Shown: positions 54,939 through 64,000, numbered from the stretch's first letter. The stretch: 64,000 nt of DNA from Proteles cristata cristata (GCA_017311185.1 JAESUZ010000420.1:620001-684000), one strand, 5' to 3'. The notes: generated by a model not told the origin, from the letters alone. Numbers and translations: made by a program.

Positions 54939-55770
54939 GATCTTTAAGAATTTATCAGTTTTTCTGGGGTATAGGCAGGTGCCTCCCTGTAATGCAGACC
55001 AAGACAGAAAGTAGGAAGAGGCTGCGTACTGTGTTGGATGAGCACAAAACTCAGCCTTAAGAGTGATAAAACAAGGGGTGCTTTTCAATAGAGATGTCAC
55101 CAAGCACCTTCTCTCATCATGCTCTGACAGGTCCCCGCTCTCCGTCAGGAGATGGAGAGGGAAGAGCCAGGAGGCACTGGGTGAGAATGGCAGTGTCAGC
55201 CACGTGCCTCTGTTTCAAAGCAATGGAATGTTTTCAATCAGAAAGAAAAATGGAAAAAACAAAACATAAACAATCGACTTATTTCATCCCAACCGTGTTG
55301 TCTGTCCCTTTGCAGTTGCTATGACAACAGTGGCTCTCCTTTTTCTTCATTTAGATATCTTTCCAAATTGAGGACAATGAATGTAGGAGATCAGAAAGTG
55401 CGAAAAGCAAGTAGGCATTCAAGGCATTAGAGTTATTTACCCTGGAGAAGAGAATGCTAAGAAGTAGCAATTATATTGTTCTGGGCTATTAAAGGTTACT
55501 ACTACATAGGTAGTTCTCTGCTTGGGCTCAAGATAAAATCAGATTTATTTGCATTGGAGGGAAATAGCTTTTGGGAGAAAAAGTCCCTGAGAAAAAGTTC
55601 CGTGGGACTGCGTTTCCTCTGTCAGGGTAGATGGTTGAGGTGGCAGTGGGACTTTGCATCTTGCAGTGATGTCATCTTCTCCAGAGAAGTTCTTAATCGG
55701 TGAAACAATGTATCATAACAACGACAAACAACAAAGACACAAAACTTACGTTTTTGTGTTTAAATATAAA
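54939..55770. other. Unique noncoding stretch with X-box motif
   Basis: No interspersed repeat or gene recognised. It carries the palindromic X-box-like site at 55315-55328, listed separately. Confidence 0.45.
55315..55328. promoter_or_regulatory. Candidate RFX (X-box) site
   Basis: gttgctatgacaac is 12 of 14 identical to the ideal X-box palindrome gttgccatggcaac, with both half-sites present and correct 2-bp spacing. It lies in unique sequence. RFX-family factors bind such sites, notably near cilium genes, but no gene is visible here. Confidence 0.4.
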
Positions 55771-55960
55771 ATACCACTCTAAGTGATCTGTTCTTATTAT
55801 CTCACTTAATCTTTGCAACAATCCTAGGAGGAGGAGACCTTTATTATTTCCATTTTACAGACCAGGAAACAGAGGGTTCGAGAGTGTAGCCTCCTGCCCA
55901 AGATCACACAGCTGATGAATGGCAGAACTGGGATTTGAACTCAGGAAGCCTGTATTTTTA
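55770..55960 (-). mobile_element. MIR SINE, antisense
   Basis: 'ctcacttaatctttgcaaca', 'ccattttacagaccaggaaa', 'caagatcacacagctgatga', 'actgggatttgaactcagga' are the antisense MIR core. The serial SINE pair inserted at its end. Confidence 0.9.
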
Positions 55961-56206
55961 AATAAATAAATAAATATTTATAAATGTTTATTTATTTTGA
56001 GAGAGAGAAAACGGGCAAGAGCACAAGTGGTGGCGTGGGCAGAGGGAGAGAGAGAGAGAGAGAGAGTGAGACAGAGAATCCCAAGCAGACTCCATGCTGC
56101 CAACACAGAGCCCAGTGCGGGGATCGAACCCACAAACCGTAAGATTATGATCTGAGCTGAAATCAAGAGTCAGATACTTAACCGACTGACCCATCCAGGC
56201 ACCCCA
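55961..56206 (-). mobile_element. CAN-SINE, antisense, first of a serial pair
   Basis: (AAAT)n-expanded region at the tail, GA tract, cggggatcgaacccac, head ending catccaggcacccc. Bounded by aggaagcctgtatt (55943-55956) and aagaagcctgtatt (about 56207-56220), the shared target. Confidence 0.95.
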
Positions 56207-56223
56207 AGAAGCCTGTATTCTTT

Positions 56224-56431
56224 TTTTTTTTAATGTTTAGTTTTGAGAGAGACAGAGACAGAGTGCAAGCAGGGGAGGGGCAGAGAGATGGACTCCTAGA
56301 ATTCGAAGCAGGCTCCAGGCTTTGAGCTGTCAGCACAGAGCCCGATGACACGCGGCTCGAACTCACAAGTTGTGAGATCATGACCTGAGCTGAAGTCAGA
56401 TGCTCAGCCAACTGAGCCACCCAGGTGCCCC
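56224..56431 (-). mobile_element. CAN-SINE, antisense, second of a serial pair
   Basis: Complete antisense copy, gcggctcgaactcac, head ending gccacccaggtgcccc. Bounded by aagaagcctgtattctt (from about 56207) and aagaagcctgtattctt (56432-56448), a perfect 17-bp target duplication. Confidence 0.95.
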
Positions 56432-56589
56432 AAGAAGCCTGTATTCTTAACCAGAGATAGATCATCTATCTTGTGACAGATCGCCATTCCCTTAAAATGG
56501 ATCCAGTTGCCCTGGGGCCTTGGAAAGAATTTTGTGCAAAGCCCTAGCAGACGTGAGTTAGTTCTAGTCTTACCGATCCATTCTCTGTA

Positions 56590-57560
56590 TCTTATAACAA
56601 CCACTTATTGACTGCCTACCATATGCAACGCTTAGGTAGGCACTGGGGAAAGAGTGGAGAGCAGATGGACGCAGTCTTACAGAGCTTATAGTTCAGGAAA
56701 AAACCACCACATAGAAACAAATAAATGAATACGACAATTTCAGGTATGAATGCGCGCTATGAAGGAGGTAAAACTGGGCAGTAAGATAGAGAATAAAGGA
56801 TGGGTGGGCAGGCGGGGGTGGGCTGCTTGGTAGGATGGTTGGGAAGGTCTGTCTGAGGAGGTGATGGCTTGAATTGAGACCTGGCTGATGGGAAGGAGCC
56901 AGCCGTGTGAGGATCTGGAAGAAGGACCCTCCTGGCAGAGGAGCAGCAAATGTAAGTTTGGGAACCAGCAAGACAGTGGGGTCAGAGCATGGTGAACGAG
57001 GGCAGGGCAAATGTTGGAGGTTGAGGGGTGGCTTCAGATGGGTTGGAGAGGCAAGGTCACCATTCGGGGTGAGGGTATACTACTGGCATGTAAACATGCT
57101 ACAGTGCACAGGATACCCCCCCCAATTATCCAGCCCCGCCCCGAATGTCTGCGGCTGCAAAACCCTGATGTCTGCATGTGGCACTATCGCCTTAGAGGCC
57201 AAGGAAAGGAGATTGCATTTTATTCTAAGTGAAAGAGAATCCACCAGATGACTTGAAGCAGTGGAATGTCTTGATGGGATTTACATTTCAGAAGATTAAC
57301 TTTGACCGCTGAATGGAAAATACATTGTAGGGGGATCAAGAGTAAAAGCTGCGAGTTTTGGATGAGCAGCACTAAGTATTCCAGAGGAATGGAGGTGGTG
57401 GCTTGGTTTAGGGGCGTGGCAGAGGGTTAGGGAGGCAGAGGTGACCAGGCTCATTGGATGTGGGGCTTGGATGAGTGAGAGGAAGCAGGCGCCACCCTCA
57501 GGTTGTGGGAGGTGGACGTTGGAGCTGCATATTTACACGGAGAGAAAGGAGGGTGGTGCT
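56590..57560 (-). mobile_element. L2, antisense, with embedded MER20
   Basis: 'taggtaggcactggggaaag', 'cttacagagcttatagttca', 'tgtctgaggaggtgatggct', 'ttgaattgagacctggctga', 'gggaaggagccagccgtgtg', and after the MER20 'attgcattttattctaagtg', 'gaagcagtggaatgtcttga', 'atggaggtggtggcttggtt' and 'gattggatgtgg'-like 'cattggatgtggggctt' follow antisense L2 in order. Confidence 0.75.
57067..57168 (+). mobile_element. MER20-type hAT fragment, sense
   Basis: 'atactactggcatgtaaaca' then 'tgctacagtgcacaggatac', 'cccccaattatccagccccg' and 'aaaaccctg' match the 3' half of MER20. It is inserted in the L2. Confidence 0.75.
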
Positions 57561-57985
57561 AAGTGGAGAAACTAGACATGCCAGGTGTGACAAACCTATT
57601 AGCCATGTGAGGGGCCATGTCACATAGGCCATGGGAAGTACAGTTACATAAGTGACTTAGGTCACTAAAGTTTCCTCCTTTAGAAAATGAGCAATGGTCT
57701 TAAAATCCTATGATCCTGGAGCGATACAGCCTGGACAGGGGGAGTGGGTTTGATGGACTTTGGCAGTATCGTCCAATTCTGCGTCACCCTGAAATTCCTC
57801 TAGGGCACTGCTAGGCAAAGAGGCAACAGATGAGGAAATTAGTCCTGTTTTGTAGAAACTAAATTATACTGCGTAACAACGGATCCTCCAAAGGAGTCAG
57901 AGTAAGTTGATAGTTGAACCATCGCCTGGAAGCCTCCCAAAAACGAGGGTTGGGATCTCCCCTGCAGCTGAGGGAGATTAATAGA
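57561..57985. other. Mostly unassigned; weak MIR trace
   Basis: 57640-57715 (gtgacttaggtcactaaagt, ctcctttagaaaatgagc) may be a decayed sense MIR piece. Nothing else recognised. Confidence 0.35.
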
Positions 57986-57999
57986 AATAAAATCGCACT

Positions 58000-58222
58000 G
58001 GGGCGCCTGGGTGGCTTAGTCGGTTGAGCGTCCGACTTTCGCTTGGGTCGTGATCTCGCGGTTCGTGGGTTCGAGCCCCGCGTCGGGCTCTGTGCTGACT
58101 GTCAGCTCGGAGCCTGGAGCCTGTTTCAGTCTGTGACTCCCTCTCTCTCTGACCCTCCCCTGCTCGTGCTGTCTCTCTCTCTCTCCTAGAAATAAAGCAT
58201 TAAAAAAATTAAAAAAAAAAAA
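58000..58222 (+). mobile_element. Very young CAN-SINE, sense, CpG-intact
   Basis: ggggcgcctgggtggcttag, cggttgagcgtccgactttc, gatctcgcggttcgtgggtt, cgagccccgcgtcgggct are nearly ideal. Target duplication aataaaatcgcact at 57986-57999 and 58223-58236, perfect and itself containing a CpG. Its 3' end has a short deletion (agaaataaagcatt). Confidence 0.97.
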
Positions 58223-58236
58223 AATAAAATCGCACT

Positions 58237-59060
58237 ATGCCATGAAAGGGGGTGTTTTCATTGGCTGAACCGCCAAGGAGGGGAGAGGACCCCAGACGAC
58301 TGTAACCTGTGATTCTCACCAATTTCTTTCCCAGCGGCCCAGAGGCTCTGCATCTTCCCCCGGATTCACTGTGATCTTGCATTCCCGGCGAGGTTTGGAA
58401 AGGCCTGCAGCAGGTGCAATGCCTTGTTTTAAATTTGTAGTTGTTCCTTTGGTGTCTATATCCACGGGCTGAAAAGGGGTTCATTCTTTTGAGGTAACCT
58501 GAAGCCAAATGAGCTGAAACATTTTTTTGTTTGTTTCTGTTGAGAAAATGAAATGACATGAGCAGAAAGGAGGAAGGCTGGGAGTTGAGGTCCCTTTATT
58601 TTTACTGTTTCTGAGGTTGGGTGTGGGAAGCAGGGTTGCAGGAAACGCCCCGCCCCGCTCGCTAGTGTGAGTGGCCTTCCCGGCTGCGATGGGGTGACGC
58701 CCAGGGGAAATAATCTAACTGTGTTACTGGTAATTAAATGGAGAATGTTGAGTCTCCCAAAGGACTACTGCTTATTGGAGAAGCGGAGAGCAATCTGTGC
58801 TTGCAACCACTCACTGGCGGAAAAGTAAAATGAACCTTGTTTCGATGAAGTGTCCTAGAGGTAGTGAAACATCCTACGAAGGGCATTGTCCCCAGAACTT
58901 GCAGACTATACTGTACGGAACCACAACGCTAAGGCAAAAAAGAAAAAAAGAATCATGGCAGTTGTTTGGGGGGCGGGGTTGCTGGATATTAATGTGGACA
59001 AGTAATTTCTCAAAGCCTTGACACCCGCCAAGTTCAGGCATATGGATGTAATGTGGAAAT
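58237..59060. other. Unassigned noncoding stretch, about 0.8 kb
   Basis: No repeat recognised. A splice-acceptor-like ttctttcccag occurs at about 58324-58334, but no open, conserved-looking exon follows. A short GC-rich run (gccccgccccgctcgctag) lies near 58650. Confidence 0.4.
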
Positions 59061-59064
59061 AAGA

Positions 59065-59262
59065 GTCTTAGGAAACTACTTTCGGCTTCTGGGCCATACA
59101 GTTTCTGTGCAAGTACTCAACTCTGCCTTCATAGCGTGGAAGCAGCCATAGACGTATGTGACCGAATGAGTGTGGCTGTGTCTTGATAAATCTTTCTCTT
59201 CAAAAACAAATGGAGGGCAGGATTTGGGCTGTGGGCCAAGGCGTGCCAACCTCTGGTTTAAA
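59065..59262 (+). mobile_element. hAT-Charlie-type DNA transposon fragment, sense
   Basis: 'gggccatacagtttctgtgc', 'aagtactcaactctgccttc', 'agcgtggaagcagccataga', 'gaatgagtgtggctgtgtct' and 'gccaaggcgtgccaacctct' follow a common nonautonomous Charlie element that begins and ends cag(g/t)ggtcggcaaact. Subfamily name not certain. Confidence 0.7.
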
Positions 59263-59378
59263 GAAGGCTTCTTAAACCTTCCTCTAAATTGTGTAGCAGC
59301 TTTGCAATAGTGCTGATGTCTGACCTCACCTCCAGACGTTCTGAGTGTGTTCCGGAGTGGGCTGGGACATCAGTACTT

Positions 59379-59405
59379 AAAAAACAAAACAAAACAAAAC
59401 AAAAC
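59379..59405. repeat. (AAAAC)n microsatellite
   Basis: About five AAAAC units immediately upstream of the SINE. Confidence 0.93.
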
Positions 59406-59416
59406 AGCTTTTCATG

Positions 59417-59645
59417 GGGTGCCTGGGTGGCTCAGCCGGTTAAATGTCCAACTTTGGCTCAGGTCACAAGCTCACGGTCTGTGAGTCTGAGCCCCGCATC
59501 AGGCTCTGTGCTGACAGCTCAGAGCCTGGAGCCCACTTCACATTCTGTGTCTCCTCCTCCTTCTCCTCCTCCTCCTCTCTCTCTCTCTCTCTCTGCCCTC
59601 CCCCACTCTCATTCTGTCTCTCTTTCAAATTAACATTAAAAAAAT
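59417..59645 (+). mobile_element. CAN-SINE, sense, with (CTC)n tract
   Basis: tggggtgcctgggtggctca head, gagtctgagccccgcatcag, then an unusual (CTC)n/(CTT)n section followed by (CT)n; tail tttcaaattaacattaaaaa. An L1 follows directly in the tail. Confidence 0.93.
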
Positions 59646-59650
59646 TTTAG

Positions 59651-60775
59651 GTCCTTTATCTATTTTGAGTTTATTTTTGTGTATGGTGTGAGAATTCCTT
59701 GACCTCCACCTCAGCAATTTCTTACTTGACACATCCCCCAAAGCAAGGGAATCAAGAGCAAAAATAAACGATTGGGACCTCATCAAGTTTAAAGCTTCTG
59801 CACAGCAAAGGAAACAACCCACAAATCAATGCAACCAATGGAATGGGAAAAGATAGTTGCAAATGACATCAGATAAAGGGTTAATATCCAAAATCTATAA
59901 GGAACTCACCAAACTCCACACCCGAAAAACAAACAATTCAGTGAAGAAATGGGCAGAAGACATGAACAGACACTTCTCCAAAGAGGACATCCAAATGGTC
60001 AACAGACACATGAAACGATGCTCAGCATCCCTCCTCATCAGGGAAATACAAATCAAAACCACTCTGAGATACCACCTCACGCTGGTCAGAGTGGCTAAAG
60101 TGAGCAAATCAGAGAACTCTAGATGCTGGCGAGGATGTGGAGAAACGGGCACCCTCCTGCACTGTTGGTGGGAATGTAAACTGGTACAGCCCCTCTGGAA
60201 AACAGTGTGGATGTTCCTAAGGAAACTAACAATAGAACTCCCCTATGACCCAGCAATAGCACTGCTAGGAATTTACCCAAGGGATACAGGAGTGCTGATG
60301 CATAGGGGCACACGTACCCCAATGTTCATGGCAGCACTCTCAACAATAGCTAAAACATGGAAAGAGCCTAAGTGTCCATCAACTGACGAATGGATCAAGA
60401 AGATGTGGCTTATTTATACAATGAAATACTACGTGGCAGTGAGAAAGAATGAAATCTGGCCATGTGTAGCAACATGGATGGACCTTGAGGGTATTATGCT
60501 GAGCAAAATAAGTCAGGCAGAGAAGGGCAGATACCATATGTTTGCACATATAGGGGGAACTTAACGGAGGACCATGGGGGAGAAGAAGGGGAAAAATAGT
60601 GGGGAAGAGGGAGGGAGGCAAACCATGAGAGACTCTTGAATGCCGAGAACAAACTGAGGGCAGATGTGGTGGGGGGAGGGGAAGGAGGGTGATGGACATG
60701 AAGGAGGGCACTTGTGGGGATGAGCACTGGCTGTTATTTGGAAACCGACTTGACAATAAACTATTAAAAAAGGTT
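59651..60775 (+). mobile_element. Young L1, sense, with short 5' inversion
   Basis: 59651-59692 is antisense L1 ORF2 (gtcctttatctattttgagt...gtatggtgtgag). From about 59695 the element runs in sense (ccttgacctccacctcagca) through ORF2 end and 3'-UTR to aataaactattaaaaaa. About 55 bp of the consensus between the two parts is missing. This is twin priming with a junction deletion. It sits in or next to the A-tail of the SINE; no clean target duplication was found. Confidence 0.92.
59857..60564 (+). pseudogene. L1 ORF2 C-terminal remnant (open)
   Basis: 235 codons open to the natural stop. Contains [20 protein letters not shown], the intact CX3CX7HX4C motif (CWRGC...HCWWEC), [12 protein letters not shown] and [12 protein letters not shown]. 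The first methionine is incidental; the true ORF2 start and the endonuclease and reverse-transcriptase domains are lost by truncation. Confidence 0.93.
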
Positions 60776-61084
60776 TTAAAAACTCTTCAGACAATTTGTT
60801 GTGCAGCTAGGGATTAAAATCAATGGGTTTAGAGTTTGACTTTCACTTGGTCACACAATAGATCATATCTGTGTGTATGTGCATCTGTGTGTTAAGAATA
60901 CTTCTGACCAGCACCATCTCTATAGATACTGATTTAATCAGTCTGGATATGGCTTAGGGATCAGAATTCTTTTTTAAGCTTCCCAGGTGATCCCCTTATG
61001 AAGCCAGAGTTGAGAACTAGTCTAGAAGGCGAGACAAACAGGCACTTTCCATACAGCACGGTAATTGTCCGACAGGAGTAATTG
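60776..61084. other. Unassigned noncoding stretch
   Basis: No gene or repeat recognised. Confidence 0.45.
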
Positions 61085-61262
61085 TAGCAAATGAATTTTA
61101 TTTTCTCATCGAATAAGCACTTATGCAGTTCTTGCTGTGTGCTAGCCAAGGGTCCGAGGCATGTATAGATATTGACCCATTTAATTTTTATGACATTGTC
61201 TACGGTAAGTATATTCATATCCCATTCTGTAGTTGAGGGGACTGAGGCACAGAGAATTTAAT
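61085..61262 (-). mobile_element. MIR SINE, antisense
   Basis: 'aataagcacttatgcagttc', 'ttgctgtgtgctagccaagg', 'ctgtagttgaggggactgag', gcacagagaatttaattgg are antisense MIR. Confidence 0.75.
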
Positions 61263-61400
61263 TGGGAACAAAAGGCATGAAGGTATTTTAGGAATGGCTT
61301 CCAGGAAAAGATGATGTCTGAATGGAGACCTGAAGGCATGTTCAAGAGAGCCCGGCAAATGCAGGGTGAGATAGGGAATAAATGAACCATGCTTTCCGGG
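61263..61400 (-). mobile_element. L2-like fragment, antisense
   Basis: 'ggaatggcttccaggaaaag', 'atgatgtctgaatggagacc' and tgaaggcatgttcaag resemble the antisense L2 'gaggtgacatttgagctgagacctgaa' module. Confidence 0.45.
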
Positions 61401-61525
61401 GCAGGGGGTCTGTGCCCAGGTCTGGGTGTGAGACACAGCATGGCATCTTCTGTAAACAGCAAGTAAATTGTGTGGTCGGGGCTGTAGAGTGTGTTTTGTT
61501 CTTGGAGACTTCAAGAGTTTTCTTT

Positions 61526-61721
61526 TTTTTTTTTTTAATTTAATCTTTTTTGAGAGAGAGAGAGAAAGCGCGCTAACAGAGGAGAGGGAGAGCATCCCAA
61601 GCAGGCTCCATCATGCCCAGCACAGAGCCTGACATGGGGCTCGATCCCCAAACTGTGAGATCATGACCTGAGCCAAAATTAAAAGTTGGTTGTTTAACCA
61701 ACTGAGCCAGCCAGGCACCCA
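61526..61721 (-). mobile_element. CAN-SINE, antisense
   Basis: Poly-T tail, GA tract, tggggctcgatccccaaact, head gccagccaggcaccc. Target duplication tcaagagttttcttt (61511-61525) against tcaagagttgtcttt (61722-61736). Confidence 0.94.
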
Positions 61722-61856
61722 TCAAGAGTTGTCTTTCAATGCAAGATGAATTAGTCCCAGAGAGCTGCTTTATAGCACAGCGCCTAGAGTCAGCAATCCT
61801 GTATTGTGCTCTTAAAAATTTGCTGGGAGTGTTGCTTTCCTGAGCAGTGTTCTTAC

Positions 61857-61882
61857 CACACACACACACACACACACACACA
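61857..61882. repeat. (CA)n microsatellite
   Basis: About 13 CA units. Confidence 0.95.
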
Positions 61883-61904
61883 GAACAAAAGACAAAAACA
61901 AAGG

Positions 61905-62050
61905 GACATAAGGAAACTCTTGAGGGTGACAAGTATGTCTATTGCCTCAATTGCGGCAATGGCTTCGTGGGTGTATACATATGTCCCATCACACTGTATT
62001 CGTCAAATATGTGCAGTGTTTTGTACATCAATTATACTTCAAGAAAGCTG
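61905..62050 (+). mobile_element. Ancient L1M 3' end, sense
   Basis: 'ttcgtgggtgtatacatatg', 'tcgtcaaatatgtgcagtgt' and 'catcaattatacttcaagaa' plus agctg match the sense L1ME-type 3' terminus (gtgtatacatttgtcaaaac...taaattatacctcaataaag). Confidence 0.7.
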
Positions 62051-62282
62051 TTTTCAGAAAAGAGTTTTTAGTGAGGTGAGGGGGATAAGGTTATTTGTAA
62101 GGAGTGAGTGAAAGGGAATGAAATGGGAGTTGAGAGTGAAGATAATTCCCCATAGAACCTTGAAGAAGACAAGAAATACAGAGCAAAAAGGAGAGTTGGG
62201 ATTGAGGGTGCCAGGATTAATTGTATTATGTATATGTATATGTACATGATATATATATAATATGATATGATTTTATTTTAAT

Positions 62283-63950
62283 GTAGGTATGTATGTATGT
62301 ATTTTTTAATTTAAATCTGAGTTAGTTAACATATAGTGTAATAATGATTACAGGTATGGAACTTAGTGATTCATCACTTAGATATAACACCCAGTGCTCA
62401 TCCCAAAAAGTGCCCTCCTTATGCCCATCACCCATCTAGCCCATTCCCCCACCCAACACCTCGCCAGCAACCCTCAGTTTGTTCTCAGTTTGTTCAAACC
62501 CGCAGTTTGTCTCCCTATCTGTTTTTATTTTTCCTTCCCTTACCTATGTTCATCTGTTTTGTTTCTTAAATTCCGCATGTGAGTGAAATCATATGATGTT
62601 TATCTTTCTCTGACTGACTTATTTCGCTTAGCATAATACTCTCTAGTTCTATCCACATTGTTGCAAATGCCAAGATTTCATTCTTTTTGATTGCTGAGTA
62701 ATATTCCATTGTGTGTGTATACACACATATATTACACACACATACATACCACTTCTTCTTTATCCATTCATCAGTCAATGGACATTTGGGCTCTTTCCAT
62801 ACTTTGGCTATTGTTAATAGTGCTGCTATAAACAATGGGGTGCAAGTGTCCCTTTGAATCAGCACTCTTGTGTTGTTTGGAGAAATACCTAGCAGTGCAA
62901 TTGCTGGGTTGTAGGGTAGTTCTGTTTTTAATTTTTTGAGGAACCTCCATACTGTTTTCCAGAGTGGCTGCACCAGTTTGCATTCCCACCAGCAGTGCAA
63001 AAGGGTTCCTCTTTATCTGTATCCTCGTCAACATCTGTCATTGCCTGAGTTGTTAATTTTAGCCATCCTGACAGGTGTGAGGTGGTATCTCATTGTGGTT
63101 TTGGTTTGCATTTCCCTGATGATGAGTGATGTTGAGCATTTTTTCATGTGTCTATTAGCCATCTGAATGTCTTCTTTGGAAAATATGTATTCACACCTTT
63201 TGCCCCTTTCTTCACTGGATTATTTGTTTTTTGAGTGTTGAATTTATTAAGTTCTTTATAGATTTTGGATACTAACCTTTTATCTGTTATGCCATTTGCA
63301 CATATCTTCTCTCTTTCTGTCAGTTGCCTTTCAGTTTTTCTGATTGTTTCCTTGGCCGTTCAGCTCAAAAGTCCTCAATGGACTATCAAGTTCCCAATAG
63401 TTCATTTTGGCTGTTGTTCCCCTTGCCTCCAGAGTATTGTCGAGTAAGAAGTTGCTGTGGCCGAGGTCAAAGAGATTGTTGCCTGTTTTCTTCTCTAGGA
63501 TTTTGATGGCTTCCTGTCTTATGTTAAGGTCTTTCATCCATTTTGAGTTTATTTTGTGTATGGTGTCAGAAAGTGGTCCAGGTTCATTGTTCTGCACGTC
63601 AGTGTCTAGTGTTCCCAACACCATTTGCTGAAGGGACTGTCTTTATTCCATTGGATGTTCTTTCCTGCTTTGTTAAAGACTAGTTGGCCATATATTTGTG
63701 GGTCCATTTCTGGGTTCTCTATTTTGTTTTATGGATATACATGTCTGTTTTTGTATCACTACTGTATTGTCTTGATGATTACAGCTTTGTAATACAGCTT
63801 GAAGTCAGAATTGTGATACTTCCAGCTTTGGTTTTCTTTTTCAGGATTACTTTGACTATTTGGGGTCTTTTCTGGTTCCGTACAAATTTAGGATTGTTTA
63901 TTCTAGCTCTGTGAAGAATGCTGGTGTTATTTTGATAGGGATCGCACCAG
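62283..63950 (-). mobile_element. L1, antisense, 5'-truncated, about 1.67 kb
   Basis: Antisense 3'-UTR (gagttagttaacatatagtg; caaccctcagtttgttctca) and ORF2 up to 'tttgatagggatcgcacca'. Possible target duplication gattttattttaatg (62269-62283) against gatttattttaaatg (63951-63965). It is older and more diverged than the L1 copies at 38.3, 49.8 and 59.7 kb. A (TATG)n and TA-rich run precedes it (62228-62300). Confidence 0.88.
62566..63624 (-). pseudogene. L1 ORF2 C-terminal remnants, broken
   Basis: ORF2 is split: 63331-63624 (NIRQEAIKILEKKTGNNLFD), 62771-63034 and 62566-63000 ([30 protein letters not shown]). In the last piece a stretch translating as VCVCNICVYTHT is a (GT)n/(AC)n expansion inside ORF2 at about 62711-62745. 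The cysteine motif is divided between frames. Confidence 0.85.
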
Positions 63951-64000
63951 GATTTATTTTAAATGAGAGGCTTAATACTGATAGGCAGGGGCCAGAGCCA

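Noticed and set aside
3961..58222. tRNA genes suggested by A-box/B-box sequences
   Set aside because: Each match is the tRNA-Lys-derived head of a CAN-SINE, lacking an intact cloverleaf and followed by a CT tract and A-tail.
58324..58400. Splice-acceptor-like ttctttcccag followed by a GC-rich segment
   Set aside because: Single splice-site matches are very common, no donor at a sensible distance with an open frame was found, and no protein family was recognised.
1..64000. An undescribed multi-gene biological system
   Set aside because: The window is noncoding mammalian DNA made largely of retrotransposons. Nothing in it supports a novel gene system; the notable signals are insertion structures and a few motif candidates.

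Overview
This window is noncoding nuclear DNA from a feliform carnivoran (cat, hyena, mongoose or civet relative). The main evidence is about 37 copies of the tRNA-Lys-derived CAN-SINE, each with a head like ggcgcctgggtggctcagtc, a B-box-like ggttcgagccc, a CT-rich tract and an A-rich tail. There are also young carnivore-type L1 copies and a background of older mammalian repeats: L2, MIR, MaLR/MLT1 LTRs, L1M, MER5A, MER20 and another hAT-Charlie element. I could not fix the species. The youngest SINE subfamily here (ggcttagtcgg head, ctttcgcttaggtc, cctagaaataaataaa end) differs from the common domestic-cat consensus as I remember it. I found no host protein-coding exon, RNA gene, CRISPR array or operon. 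Every long open frame I examined is an L1 ORF2 remnant, a repeat read-through, a simple-repeat translation or a chance frame. The locus is therefore intergenic or lies inside a long intron. All family assignments come from recognising consensus fragments by eye. Old families (L2, L1M, MIR, LTRs) are secure as classes but not as exact subfamilies, and their edges are approximate.

Layout. 1-12 kb: a long antisense L2 (about 1755-3118) cut by a young SINE, an MLT1 LTR, a second young SINE with a 20-bp target-site duplication, MIRs, a motif-rich unique stretch near 8.5 kb, then old antisense L1M and another MLT1. 12-20 kb: dense SINEs, including two inserted one after the other into the same target site at 16.92-17.38 kb, within old L1 and L2 sequence. 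20-30 kb: a GC-richer unique stretch (20.9-22.5 kb), a (CCTT)16 array on a young L1 tail, older L1, a long sense L2, and a 5'-truncated L1 and a SINE with tetranucleotide tails. 30-40 kb: L2 in both orientations, MIRs, another serial SINE insertion at 34.2-34.7 kb, a 1.5-kb repeat-free stretch (35.3-36.8 kb), and a young L1 inserted in a MER5A with an apparent 3' transduction. 40-49 kb: mostly ancient sense L1M, broken up by younger insertions. 49-54 kb: a 2.8-kb young L1 with a 5' inversion. 54-64 kb: very young SINEs, a third serial SINE insertion, L2 with an embedded MER20, a second 5'-inverted L1 with an open ORF2 C-terminus, and a truncated L1 at the window's end.

The genes do not work together here, because there are none. 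What the sequence records is a layered history of retrotransposition. Perfect target-site duplications and intact CpGs mark the newest layer. A few unique stretches carry motif matches (X-box/RFX-like, CTCF-like, homeodomain/E-box/FOX cluster) that could be regulatory, but this cannot be shown from one sequence.
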